A stretch of DNA of 39,277 bases from Methylobacter sp. BlB1 (lineage in GTDB: Bacteria; Pseudomonadota; Gammaproteobacteria; Methylococcales; Methylomonadaceae), in contig NZ_JADMKV010000043.1 in NCBI RefSeq assembly GCF_015476545.1, positions 1 through 39,277 of the forward strand. Reading direction: 5' to 3'. Below the pieces are notes generated by a model that worked only from the letters and a program-made list of their open reading frames with translations, did not search any database and was not told the origin of the DNA. A program made the position numbers and the translations under genes. Positions 7,726 to 16,300 of the stretch are shown here, piece after piece; position 1 is the stretch's first letter, and each line of letters opens with the position of its first letter.

Positions 7726-10476
7726 TTAGAACTTCGAATTCAATACCAGCCCGACATAGCGACGAGCACCGATGCCGTCGTAACCGACTGGATAGGTATT
7801 GCTATAATCGTTGACGCTGGTGGTGTATTGGGTATCGAACACGTTATTGGCCACCAGATTGACTTCGTATCTGATTTTGCCGCCGGTGAATAAACCGATA
7901 CCGATGTCCGTGACTTGATAAGCATCCTGCTTGCCAAATGACGATAGTTGCGCTTCAAGATTCTGCGACGAGCGCACTACCGAGTTGACCCAGGCGTGTC
8001 CGTTCAATCCGGCAAATCCCAGCGGCTTGTGCAAGTCCACACCAAAGATGCCGGTCAGGTCAGGCGCGCCGACCACCTGCCTGCCGGTAAAATCGCAGAC
8101 CGCCTGTACCGAAGTGGGAATCTCCGCCGGACAAGTCGCGGTGCTCCAGTCGGTATAACGGGCATGGTTGTAGGCGCCGCCGAAGCTGAACGTCAACCAG
8201 GGATTTGCGTAATAAGCGGAATCGATTTCAACCCCCATTGCGGTAATTTCGGGAATGTTGCCCAATTCCGAACGGTAACCGGTTTGCTGAGTCGCATCGG
8301 GAATGCTGGTGGTAGCCTGATAGTCGGTAACCGTGGTGTGATAGAGATTGATATTGAACATCAACGACTTATCGAGCAGCAGACTTTTCAGTCCCAGCTC
8401 GAAGTCCAGCGATTTTTCCGGTTTTACATAGACGTTCGAGCCGTCAGAATTATTAAACTGTACCGAACTGGACTTTTGCCCGCCGGCGGCCGACGCATAG
8501 ACCATGATGTCTTTGTTGATTTTATAGCTGGGATTGGCCAGCCAGGAGGTCGACCATTCATCGATCCGGTTGCCGGACTGCCGGCCGTAAGTCTGTGCGA
8601 CTCGCGCCGCGCGGATGGCGTCTGCCGTGGCGTTGCCGGTTGAAGTCAATGGCGAGCCATCATAAAAGGTAGCGGTTTTCTCGATACTGTTGTTCTTGCT
8701 TTCGAAGGTTTCGCGGATGCCCAAAGTCAGCGTGGCTTTGTCTGTGATATGCCAGTTGACCTGCTCGAATAACGCAATACTGTCCGTGGATGGCGTGGTG
8801 TTGGTCTTGACGAAGACATTGTTCAGAGAACTGCGCAGCAAACCGACATCGCTGCCTATTAACTCGTTATATTGACGATTACTGGCGTAAAAAGCGCCGG
8901 CATCGACGCCATACAAGTTTCTGCCGGTAGAATCGGTTTCGGTATGCATCAGAAACAAGCCGCTCTGGGTATCGAGCCAATCGAACGGCGACCAGGCGTA
9001 GCGCAGCTCCTCGGAATACTGTTTGGTATCGACTTTTGTACCGCCTCTGGCGATATCGAACCTGGTTTCTTCACTATCGTTTTTGGCATTGAAGTGAAAT
9101 TCGCGATAGGCCAGCACCGATGTCAATGTACCCGGCCCAATATCCCAATCCAGTTTTCCGGAAACGCCGCCGTTAATGGTAGGCAGAGGCTGCGCCTGGC
9201 CTATATCGATTTTGTTCCAGGCCTCGTCGCCGATGATGGGTTGATAACCATTGAAATAGCCCCGGGAAATCCGGCTGGTAAAGGTATTGGTTCTAGGCGA
9301 ACCGTTGAGAAAAGTCGCCGGCTCGAACATCTTCGGTTTAACGTTGCTGTTTTCGTGTGCTTCGGCATAATCGATGTTCAGCCTGAATCGCAATGTTTCG
9401 CTCGGCGTCAGCAGGAACTGCAAACGGCCGCCGTAGCGTTGCCGTTCGTTGTAGGTGCCGCCTTCGGGATTGATATTATGCAAGTCGCCGTCCTGCGTAT
9501 TGATAAACGCCGAGGCGCGAAAAGCCAGTAAATCGTCGATTATCCCATTGCTGTAAGATGCTCTGGCTTTAAATGCGCCGGGCAATATACCAGTCTGTTG
9601 ATTGCCGCCGACCTCGCCTTCAACAAAGCCCTGTTGAATAAAACTGGGCGCCTTGCTGGTATAGTTGATCACGCCTATGGTCGTGTTTTTGCCCATCAGG
9701 GTCCCTTGCGGCCCCCTCAGCACTTCAATCCTGTCCAGATCGGTAAAGTCTTGATAGGACATGCCGACGTGGCTCATGAAAACATCATCCACCATCACCC
9801 CAACCGCGGGCTCCATACTGTCATTGCCGCTGGCCTTGCCGATACCGCGTATCGAAATGCCGGTCCGTCTGCCGTTGGGGGTGGTCGCTGTAACGCCGGG
9901 CGCACGTTTGGTCAGATCCTGAATGTCGTAAGTCCTGTCGCGTTCAATATTTTTGTTTCCCAGTACGGTAATCGGGATCGGCACGTCCTGAAGTTTTTCT
10001 TCCTTGCGCCGCGAAGTCACAACCACTTCCGACAGGTTTTTAGGTTCGACAGCTTCCTGTTCAGGTTCTGCCGCCGCTGCAGAAACAGCGCCTTCCGCCG
10101 GCGCTGGCTGCGGGGGGGCTGTGCCGGCATTTGCCGTATCGGCAGGAGCGCTCTCGTTGGTCAAGGCCCTTAGCCGCGCATTCTCCTTTTCGCTTGCTTC
10201 CAATTTCTGCTTTAAACGCGCTATTTCAGTGGCGGGATCGCCGGAGATAGCTTGAGCGAAGCCATGGCCCGGCATCAGCAGGCAAGCTCCCGCCATAAGC
10301 ATTGCCGGTCGGTTCAGGCTTGCCCGGTGCCAAGCCGCCGCTTTGGTTGGCAGTGTGTTTTCACTTAGGATGCCAAATACTTTGGCGGACAAAAGCCGCT
10401 TTTCAATCCTGCTCCCAGGCGGCTGTTTCAGGCTTTTGCTTATAACCGGCAGCCGGCCTAATCTATCGATCCCCAT
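7726..10476 (-). CDS. TonB-dependent receptor with N-terminal coiled coil (receptor 1)
   Basis: Outer-membrane active transporter, 916 residues. A long basic n-region (about 56 residues) precedes the signal core, with likely cleavage after FAQA (residue 76). Next come a heptad-patterned coiled coil (about 83-108), an Ala/Pro-rich linker, and a TonB-box-like segment LSEVVVTS (about 148-155). The plug domain follows (VPIPITVLG, SIRGIGKASG, VEVMVDDVF-like region, DRIEVLRGPQGTLMGKN). The barrel ends with YVGLVLNSKF, with a terminal Phe as usual for outer-membrane proteins. The plug sequence resembles the large 'iron complex/unknown substrate' receptors. Upstream GGGGAAG supports the start. A sigma-54-type promoter candidate lies about 220 nt upstream. 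The substrate is unknown. Confidence 0.88.
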   Translation of the reverse strand: MGIDRLGRLPVISKSLKQPPGSRIEKRLLSAKVFGILSENTLPTKAAAWHRASLNRPAMLMAGACLLMPGHGFAQAISGDPATEIARLKQKLEASEKENARLRALTNESAPADTANAGTAPPQPAPAEGAVSAAAAEPEQEAVEPKNLSEVVVTSRRKEEKLQDVPIPITVLGNKNIERDRTYDIQDLTKRAPGVTATTPNGRRTGISIRGIGKASGNDSMEPAVGVMVDDVFMSHVGMSYQDFTDLDRIEVLRGPQGTLMGKNTTIGVINYTSKAPSFIQQGFVEGEVGGNQQTGILPGAFKARASYSNGIIDDLLAFRASAFINTQDGDLHNINPEGGTYNERQRYGGRLQFLLTPSETLRFRLNIDYAEAHENSNVKPKMFEPATFLNGSPRTNTFTSRISRGYFNGYQPIIGDEAWNKIDIGQAQPLPTINGGVSGKLDWDIGPGTLTSVLAYREFHFNAKNDSEETRFDIARGGTKVDTKQYSEELRYAWSPFDWLDTQSGLFLMHTETDSTGRNLYGVDAGAFYASNRQYNELIGSDVGLLRSSLNNVFVKTNTTPSTDSIALFEQVNWHITDKATLTLGIRETFESKNNSIEKTATFYDGSPLTSTGNATADAIRAARVAQTYGRQSGNRIDEWSTSWLANPSYKINKDIMVYASAAGGQKSSSVQFNNSDGSNVYVKPEKSLDFELGLKSLLLDKSLMFNINLYHTTVTDYQATTSIPDATQQTGYRSELGNIPEITAMGVEIDSAYYANPWLTFSFGGAYNHARYTDWSTATCPAEIPTSVQAVCDFTGRQVVGAPDLTGIFGVDLHKPLGFAGLNGHAWVNSVVRSSQNLEAQLSSFGKQDAYQVTDIGIGLFTGGKIRYEVNLVANNVFDTQYTTSVNDYSNTYPVGYDGIGARRYVGLVLNSKF

Positions 10477-10697
10477 CTACTTCCCCACTTGTCATTTATA
10501 AATGTTTTGGTTTTGTTTGCTTCATGTCAGATCGGACGCATAAAAACACCGACTGCCGTAAACAGGGGGATTTCATTCGCTAGAGAACCAGCGTTCTTGT
10601 GACTACCTCTGTTCCTCGACTGTTGTCCGGGCATCAGCCTCAAGTGCTTTTTGCGCACGGCTTGCTTCCTGATCAACACAAAGATCGATTGACTTTC

Positions 10698-10712
10698 GCA
10701 TCTTCCATGCCA
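10698..10712 (-). promoter_or_regulatory. Candidate sigma-54 (-24/-12) promoter for receptor 1
   Basis: The minus strand reads TGGCATGGAAGATGC, matching the TGGCACG-N4-TTGC consensus with correct GG-to-GC spacing. It is nearly the same as the candidate at 16207-16221. The implied leader to the receptor start is about 210 nt. Confidence 0.5.
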
Positions 10713-10755
10713 CATCAAGCCCAATGTGAAAAATCCAGCGACGAAATTTTTCAAA

Positions 10756-10892
10756 CAACTGTTCTAAAAGTAGGTAATTACACGTAGGGCTCAGACAAAT
10801 AATCGGACTCTTAAAAAATCGAGGTATTGGGGACCGGACGCAACTGCTTCTTGAGCATCAATTTACAAGCTTTTTTGTTGATAGCCTGCTGC
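10756..10892 (-). promoter_or_regulatory. Possible upstream activator elements for receptor 1
   Basis: GAACAGTTG on the minus strand (10756-10764) also occurs exactly at 12643-12651 before receptor 2. TGTTGATAGCCTGCTGC (10876-10892) matches TGTTGATAGGTTGCTGC at 16041-16057 in 15 of 17 positions. The second element lies about 165-180 bp upstream of the -24/-12 site, a usual distance for sigma-54 enhancers. Confidence 0.35.
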
Positions 10893-10934
10893 CTGAGATG
10901 CAACGGGAGCTTAGCTTTGATTAAGCGATGGAAT

Positions 10935-10967
10935 CCTGCCCCATGGCTATTCAATCCATGGGGCAGG
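10935..10967 (-). terminator. Strong hairpin downstream of arylsulfotransferase-like gene
   Basis: A perfect 12-bp stem (CCTGCCCCATGG / CCATGGGGCAGG) with a 9-nt loop, located 4 nt beyond the minus-strand stop at 10972. There is no T-run, so it is either a non-canonical terminator or a 3'-end stabiliser. Confidence 0.5.
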
Positions 10968-10971
10968 GCGG

Positions 10972-12366
10972 TTATTTCACCGCCGGCAGATGAAACTGGC
11001 TGGGATCGGGCGGGATCACGGCATTCTCGGCATGCGGCGTTCCGGCCGGAACCCACTCGTAGGGCACGGGCTGGGCGCGGTAAACCTGGTAATTGACGAT
11101 TTCGCGTCCGGTTTGCCGGTCCTGATTGCGGCTTGGATAAGGATTGATGTATTCCCAGACGATCTCGCCGGCGGGCGTGACCTGGAAGAACCGGCCGACC
11201 TCGCCCTCGTCGATGAAGGTGTTGCCGTTCGGCAAACGGCGCGCGTTGCTGATATGGGCGCTGCGGAAGCTCCAGCCGGGACGGCCGGAATCCTCGGCCG
11301 TGTATTGCCAGACGATTTCCTTTTTGACCGGGTCGATCTCCAGTATCCGCGAGCCGCCGGTCACGGTCAGGGCCGCGGGTGGATAGCCGCCTTCGCCCTG
11401 GTTGTCGAAGACCAGCAGATTGCCGGCGCCGGGGAGCCCGGCCGGAATAATATGGGCATCATGCTGGCCGCTGATCTGATCCACGGGGCGCGGCGTTTTT
11501 CGATTGGCATTGATGCCGGATTCGCCGATGGCGGGATAATGGGGACCCAGCGTCCAGACGACTTGCCCTGACTGCTTGTCGATGATGGCGATAAAGTTGG
11601 CATTGCGGGAGTCGATCAGCAGGTTGTCAGGATGGAATCGCTTATCTCCGGCATCGTACCAGCGGTTGGGGCCGATGACCTTCAAATTGTTGAGATGCAG
11701 GTAATCGGCATTTTGGGTTTCCTTCACCAGCTTCAGCTCCTCCGGCGTAAAGCCGAATTCCCCGATGTGGTCGGAAGCCTGCCACGTCCATACGATTTCG
11801 CCTTCCGGATTGACTTCGTAGACGACATCGTCCAGCACATTGGGCTGCGCGAAGCCGGGAACCGGATGAACGAGGTTGGCGAGCACCAGGGTGTTGCCGT
11901 TCGGCAGCCTGGCCCAGTCATGATGCTGCTGCGCCCGGCCGCCCGGCGCTTTTTCGCCGAACTGCCAGACGGTCCTGCCTTCCCAATCCTGTTCGCCGAT
12001 CGTTTTCGAGACGCGCCGGCCAATCCTGCCCGGCACCAGGTCGGAGCCGTTGCCTTCTTCGGTGGCGAGGGTCAGCAGCACATGACCCGGTTCGCCGCCC
12101 GCCAGCGCGGGATCGATCAGGGTAATGAGCGAGCTTTCATTGCGCCATTGATGTACAGGGTTGCCGTTCAGGTCGATCAGGCGGGCGATCTTGTCGCCGC
12201 CGGTAAACAGCACGAATGAATTGTAAGCCTTGGCTGGATCGTAGCGGAGGGTGCCGGTAGGGAATATGCTTGGTTCTCCCTGTGCGGACAAGGAAATGCA
12301 AGTTCCCAGCGCTCCCGCCAATAAAGTGAAAGCCGTTTTGGCCGGCTTGTGATCAAAAATCTTCAT
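10972..12366 (-). CDS. Secreted arylsulfotransferase (ASST)-family protein
   Basis: Predicted periplasmic beta-propeller of the arylsulfotransferase family, which in known members moves sulfate between phenolic compounds without PAPS. A signal peptide ends near SAQG. Blade-type repeats are evident: HHDWARLPNGNTLVLAN, VYEVNPEGEIVWTWQ, IAIIDKQSGQVVWTLG, GQHDAHIIPAG.. NLLVFDNQGEGG, RILEIDPVKKEIVWQY, NARRLPNGNTFIDEGEVGRFFQVTPAGEIVWEY. Conserved histidines are present in the HHD and QHDAH motifs. Which one would be the sulfated histidine cannot be decided here. The ATG at 12366 (MKIF) is preferred over 12372 because AAGGA is then about 9 nt upstream. It is transcribed divergently from receptor 2. 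Activity on aryl sulfates is inferred from the family. Confidence 0.75.
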   Translation of the reverse strand: MKIFDHKPAKTAFTLLAGALGTCISLSAQGEPSIFPTGTLRYDPAKAYNSFVLFTGGDKIARLIDLNGNPVHQWRNESSLITLIDPALAGGEPGHVLLTLATEEGNGSDLVPGRIGRRVSKTIGEQDWEGRTVWQFGEKAPGGRAQQHHDWARLPNGNTLVLANLVHPVPGFAQPNVLDDVVYEVNPEGEIVWTWQASDHIGEFGFTPEELKLVKETQNADYLHLNNLKVIGPNRWYDAGDKRFHPDNLLIDSRNANFIAIIDKQSGQVVWTLGPHYPAIGESGINANRKTPRPVDQISGQHDAHIIPAGLPGAGNLLVFDNQGEGGYPPAALTVTGGSRILEIDPVKKEIVWQYTAEDSGRPGWSFRSAHISNARRLPNGNTFIDEGEVGRFFQVTPAGEIVWEYINPYPSRNQDRQTGREIVNYQVYRAQPVPYEWVPAGTPHAENAVIPPDPSQFHLPAVK

Positions 12367-12584
12367 GTCCATTTTTCCTTGTTCCGAGGATTGAGTTTCT
12401 TAAAAACGCGCAGTCATACAGGTTCGCCGCCGAATGCTGTATTCAGTGAGCTGAGCTTCAATCCGAGTAGCAGCTATCGTACCAGCCCGTAAGTCAGGAC
12501 TTGGAGAGGCACTCGCCTCATCGAGGCGGCCAAGAATCCGGGGGTTCGCAAATCTTCAGCCCGCAGGCCACTGTCCGGCGATAT

Positions 12585-12651
12585 CTGTTGTTCATATGGG
12601 TTGCTGTTGGAGAAACAGCCCATCAGCAGGGTGCTTATGTTAGAACAGTTG
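12585..12651 (+). promoter_or_regulatory. Possible enhancer elements upstream of receptor 2
   Basis: The stretch holds CTGTTGTTCAT (12585-12595; 10/11 match to 16016-16026), an inverted repeat GCTGTT-N5-AACAGC (12603-12619) and GAACAGTTG (12643-12651; also at 10756-10764 inverted). They lie about 140-200 bp upstream of the -24/-12 site. Confidence 0.4.
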
Positions 12652-12789
12652 GCATCGGCTAAAGGTGTTGGCGAAAGCGCCAAATCGATGTCTTCCCGGA
12701 TCATTGTTATGACATAAAGTTTTTTAAATTCAGATAACTACCTGTTTCACGAGAGAGGGTAGGACAAGGAAACCCTGTTTTTGCCTGCG

Positions 12790-12804
12790 TGGCACGAAAT
12801 CTGC
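12790..12804 (+). promoter_or_regulatory. Candidate sigma-54 (-24/-12) promoter for receptor 2
   Basis: TGGCACGAAATCTGC fits TGGCACG-N4-TTGC with one mismatch and exact GG/GC spacing. The expected start is near 12816, giving a leader of about 150 nt to the ATG at 12965. Confidence 0.6.
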
Positions 12805-12964
12805 GTTTTCAGGAGAGCGTTGCGGAAAGCATGGGTAACGCCATCTATATATCAGTGCTACGAATGAAATGGATCTTGCTGCCTGTGTATGCGCTGCGGC
12901 TAAAACAATTACTTCACGGATCGATGCACTGTTTTAATTTTATTTGTAAGGAAATGGGGTAGTA

Positions 12965-15880
12965 ATGAAACGCAAAATGGGAGATGTATTTTCAACCGCC
13001 TTGGTTCGGCAGGCGGTTATTCCTCAGGCGATCGGCTCGCGCCGCAAGTTATCCTCCAGCATAGCCGTGGCGATAACAGGCGTTTCCATGTTGTCCGTAT
13101 CCGGCGTGCAGGCGGCGGATGCGAAAAAAAGCGTGCAAGAACTGCAGGCGGAAGTGGAGCGCTTGACGCAGGAACTGGCGGCGGCGAAAAAGCGGGAGCA
13201 GGATTTGATCAATAAAAGCGCAGCCGCTGCGCCTGCCGGGACAGCGCCCCCCGTTGCCGCTGAAGCGCCCGCTGCTGTTGAAGCGCCGGCGACGGAAGTG
13301 GCCCAGGCAGAGCCGGAAGAAACCAAGGATCTGGGCGAAGTCGTGGTACGCGCGCGGCCCAAGCTTGAAAAGCTGCATAATATCAAACAGTCGGTGTCGG
13401 TCGTTTCGGGCAAGGAGCTCGATCGCGAGCTGTCGCTGGACCTGGGCGCCATTACCCGGCGCGCTTCAAACGTCCAGTTCAACCAGAACAACACGCGCGG
13501 CGCCTCGTTATCGATCCGCGGCGTGGGTAAGCGGTCTTTCACGGAAACCCAGGACCCCAGCGTAGGCGTAACGGTCGATGGTGTCAGCTATGCGCTGACG
13601 CAGCTCGCCAACTTCGATTTCTACGATGTCGATGCGGTAGAAGTCACCCGCGGCCCCAGAGGTACGGAGGGCGGCTTGAGCGCGAGTTCGGGCAAGGTCA
13701 ATGTTTATTCCAAGCTCCCGACCTTCATTCCCACGGCCGAACTCTCGGCGGCTTACGGGCAGCGTGAAGCCCTCATTCTGAAGGGCGCCCTGGGCGGCGG
13801 CGTGATCGATGATTTTCTGGCGACGCGCATTTCCTTCCTGGTCGACAAGGGCCGAGGATTCTATACCCAGTCTTATGACGAAAATTACAGCCTTTACAAC
13901 AAGGACCGCCTGAGCGGCCGCGTGCAGTTTCTGTTTACCCCCAGCGAAAATTTCAAAGCGAGAGTGGGCGGCGATTTCGAGCCCAGACAGCCGCAACTGC
14001 AGAACGGCCTGACGTTCTATCATGATGTGCCTTTCCGATTCACCGATGGCAGCCTGGTGGACCCGAACGGTACCCAGGCGAAAGCCAGGCTGTTCGGTTT
14101 TACCAACAATGCCGGCGTTTTTACCGGTCCTCGTCCTTACTTTCAGAGCAGGGGCTTTACCTGGGAGGATTATATCGGCGGCGAGCAGCGGAAAACCGTC
14201 AATTTCAATGAAAACCAGGGGCAGACGGTATCCAATAAAGGCGCCTATGTGCATCTCGACTGGGATGTCGCCGATCACCACCTGAGCTCGAATACCGCCG
14301 TGCGCTCCTACAGTTTCGACGCCCACAACGATGAAGGCACGCCTTTCGACATCAACGTCGATGGCGGCGGCGGCGTCAACTACAACCAGTACACGCAGGA
14401 ATTCAAGATCGTCGATCAGCCCGGCGGCTTTATCGATTACCGAGGCGGCCTGTTCGGGATACAGACCCGCAATGACATCGTTTCAAAGACAGGCTGGGGG
14501 GCCGACGCGGGCGCCTGGCTGGCCACCAACGCGCAATACAACACGCTGGACAGGAACGCCGGCGAGAATCGCGGTTCGGGGCTGGCTTTGCTCAAGGATG
14601 CCTTGCAGGATGCGCGTAAAAAAGGCGACACCGAGGTTCATACCTATGCCGGTTCCATCTTCGGGGAATCCGATCTGCATTTTACCGACGACTTTACTTT
14701 AACCACAGGACTGCGCGTGACCAAGGAGCACCGCCGGACAGTGGATACGGTTCAGTTAGCGAAGAATGGGGCAGGCGGCGCGCTGAATCCGGTGGCGATA
14801 CGCGACGTGCAGCTCGGCGGCTTTGACTCCGCGACCAATGGCGAATTGCAGGGCGCCAACTCCGCGGACCAGTTGAAGCTGGCCGACAGTGTGGCCAACC
14901 GTTACTTTGGCGCTGCCGTGACCGATACGCCGGGCCAGGCTTACAACAGTCTGACCGAGGCCCAGAAGAACCAGGTCGGCACCGCCAAGAGGCTTCGGAG
15001 CCAACAGGTCGGGCAACTGTACAATCCGGTCAAGAGCACTTATACGGATCTGCTGTTTACGGCCCAGGTGACGCCCAGCTACAAGATCAATAACGACCTG
15101 ACTACCTATCTGTCCTGGCAATACGGCGAAAAATCGGGTTCCGCGCTCAATGTTAACGGCGTATCGCGCAATGTCAAACCGGAAAACACCCACGCCCTGG
15201 AATTGGGCCTGAAGTCGTTCTGGCTCGATAGATCGCTGATATTAAACGTCGACGCCTTTGTGATGGATATCCACAACTACCAGCAGACGGTGCAGGTCGT
15301 CGATCAGTTTCAGACCGACATCAATATCGCCAATGGGCAGGCCAATCCGACGGCTTATACAAGCGCGCAAGGCAACGTCAAAAAAGTGCGCGTGCACGGC
15401 GTGGAGCTGGACAGCGTGTATAACGGCATTCCGAACCTGTCGCTGCGCTTCAACGGCGCCTATAACATCGGCAAGTATATAGACTACGACAATGCCGGAA
15501 AACCGGAAGAGCTGGCGTACCTGCCGGAACCTTACATTGATCAGAGCGGTAGGATCTTGCCGGGCGCTTCCAAATGGAGCTTTACCGTAGGCGCGGAATA
15601 TGTCAAACCTGTTTACGACAAGTATCTGTTCCACACCAGCGTCAATACCAATTTCCAGAGCGGCTACAACAACGCCGATAACCTGTCAGCTTATGGCTGG
15701 GTCAATTCAAGATCGCTGACGGATGCCGCGATCGGCATAGGCACAAAGAACAATGTGCTGGACTTAAGCTTTATCGTCAAGAACCTGTTTAACAACACTA
15801 CGCATGAAGAGGGCTGGAACAGTTATAGTCCTAACCCCTATCCGCTTTGGTATGGCGTTCAGTTGAGCGGCAAAATTTAA
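12965..15880 (+). CDS. TonB-dependent receptor with N-terminal coiled coil (receptor 2)
   Basis: Outer-membrane active transporter, 971 residues, same architecture as receptor 1. It has a long n-region, signal cleavage after VQA (about residue 50), a coiled coil (about 55-83, VQELQAEVERLTQEL), a long Ala/Pro/Glu linker, a TonB-box-like DLGEVVVRA (about 122-130), and a plug with SIRGVGKRSF and VEVTRGPRGTEGGLS. The barrel ends YGVQLSGKI. The canonical plug motif RGPQGTLMGKN is changed to RGPRGTEGGLS, so the two receptors are diverged paralogues. AAGGAAATGGGG lies before the ATG. A good rho-independent terminator follows. The sigma-54-type promoter upstream predicts activator-dependent, signal-responsive expression. 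Confidence 0.88.
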   Translation: MKRKMGDVFSTALVRQAVIPQAIGSRRKLSSSIAVAITGVSMLSVSGVQAADAKKSVQELQAEVERLTQELAAAKKREQDLINKSAAAAPAGTAPPVAAEAPAAVEAPATEVAQAEPEETKDLGEVVVRARPKLEKLHNIKQSVSVVSGKELDRELSLDLGAITRRASNVQFNQNNTRGASLSIRGVGKRSFTETQDPSVGVTVDGVSYALTQLANFDFYDVDAVEVTRGPRGTEGGLSASSGKVNVYSKLPTFIPTAELSAAYGQREALILKGALGGGVIDDFLATRISFLVDKGRGFYTQSYDENYSLYNKDRLSGRVQFLFTPSENFKARVGGDFEPRQPQLQNGLTFYHDVPFRFTDGSLVDPNGTQAKARLFGFTNNAGVFTGPRPYFQSRGFTWEDYIGGEQRKTVNFNENQGQTVSNKGAYVHLDWDVADHHLSSNTAVRSYSFDAHNDEGTPFDINVDGGGGVNYNQYTQEFKIVDQPGGFIDYRGGLFGIQTRNDIVSKTGWGADAGAWLATNAQYNTLDRNAGENRGSGLALLKDALQDARKKGDTEVHTYAGSIFGESDLHFTDDFTLTTGLRVTKEHRRTVDTVQLAKNGAGGALNPVAIRDVQLGGFDSATNGELQGANSADQLKLADSVANRYFGAAVTDTPGQAYNSLTEAQKNQVGTAKRLRSQQVGQLYNPVKSTYTDLLFTAQVTPSYKINNDLTTYLSWQYGEKSGSALNVNGVSRNVKPENTHALELGLKSFWLDRSLILNVDAFVMDIHNYQQTVQVVDQFQTDINIANGQANPTAYTSAQGNVKKVRVHGVELDSVYNGIPNLSLRFNGAYNIGKYIDYDNAGKPEELAYLPEPYIDQSGRILPGASKWSFTVGAEYVKPVYDKYLFHTSVNTNFQSGYNNADNLSAYGWVNSRSLTDAAIGIGTKNNVLDLSFIVKNLFNNTTHEEGWNSYSPNPYPLWYGVQLSGKI

Positions 15881-15918
15881 CGCGCTTTTGCATCACCGCA
15901 AGGATGCGGACTCCCCTG

Positions 15919-15948
15919 GGCTCCGGTTATTTCCGGAGCCTTTTTTTT
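15919..15948 (+). terminator. Rho-independent terminator after receptor 2
   Basis: Perfect 8-bp stem GGCTCCGG / CCGGAGCC with a 6-nt loop and eight T residues directly after it, 39 nt beyond the stop. It isolates receptor 2 from the following gene series. Confidence 0.92.
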
Positions 15949-16011
15949 ATTTGCAGGCATCTCTTACCGGGCCGCATCAATCAAAAGTCATCTGCGAGCC
16001 CAAACCCCATC

Positions 16012-16072
16012 GGAACTGTTGTTTATCCAGCCACATGGGATGTTGATAGGTTGCTGCAATTTCAACAGTTCC
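16012..16072 (+). promoter_or_regulatory. Long-spaced inverted repeat, possible enhancer
   Basis: GGAACTGTTG (16012-16021) and CAACAGTTCC (16063-16072) form a perfect 10-bp inverted repeat whose half-sites are 51 bp apart. TGTTGA (16041-16046) and TCAACA (16062-16067) form a second pair inside. The array is about 135-195 bp upstream of the -24/-12 site at 16207, as expected for an activator of sigma-54 RNA polymerase. Confidence 0.5.
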
Positions 16073-16169
16073 CTGCGCTATTTTAGCTGTCGGCAAACAC
16101 TTACAGTTGCTCTCAAGCTAGAGCGGTGGCCGCAATTTCTCTTTATATCAATGAACATGGCGCTTCCAG

Positions 16170-16196
16170 ACCGGCTGGTTCCGAAAACCGGCTGGT
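16170..16196 (+). promoter_or_regulatory. Direct repeat ACCGGCTGGT x2
   Basis: Two identical 10-mers ACCGGCTGGT at 16170-16179 and 16187-16196, 17 bp apart, just upstream of the -24 element. They could be a second regulator site or an IHF-independent spacer element. No known operator is recognised. Confidence 0.35.
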
Positions 16197-16206
16197 CCTG
16201 CACCTC

Positions 16207-16221
16207 TGGCATGGAAGTTGC
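16207..16221 (+). promoter_or_regulatory. Candidate sigma-54 (-24/-12) promoter for rhodanese-like gene
   Basis: TGGCATGGAAGTTGC matches the -24/-12 consensus in all core positions (GG and TTGC with correct spacing). The expected start is about 16233, giving a leader of about 68 nt. Confidence 0.6.
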
Positions 16222-16300
16222 GATACAGCTCATGACCAATCTTGATCATCGTACACGCCCGTGTGCGTTTAACCATTCACATTGTGTAAGAGAAATAATA

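Larger units (their letters stand above)
10477..10971. other. Intergenic region between two minus-strand genes
   Basis: About 495 bp without a convincing gene. It contains a -24/-12 promoter candidate on the minus strand (10698-10712), upstream elements related to those of two other genes (10756-10764, 10876-10892), and a strong hairpin (10935-10967) behind the arylsulfotransferase-like gene. Short open frames here lack ribosome sites and family motifs. Confidence 0.5.
12373..12964. other. Divergent intergenic control region
   Basis: About 590 bp between the divergently transcribed arylsulfotransferase-like gene and receptor 2. It contains a -24/-12 promoter (12790-12804) and upstream palindromic elements (12585-12651). 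A 76-residue minus-strand open frame at 12474-12704 has no family resemblance or ribosome site and is not called. Confidence 0.5.

Noticed and set aside
8872..9531. 219-residue + strand open frame opposite receptor 1
   Set aside because: Antisense shadow of the receptor gene without start signals or domains.
10811..11056. 81-residue minus-strand open frame
   Set aside because: It overlaps the end of the arylsulfotransferase-like gene and a strong hairpin, and has no recognisable domain.
12474..12704. 76-residue minus-strand open frame in the divergent control region
   Set aside because: No ribosome site, no family resemblance, and it overlaps the enhancer-like repeats upstream of receptor 2.
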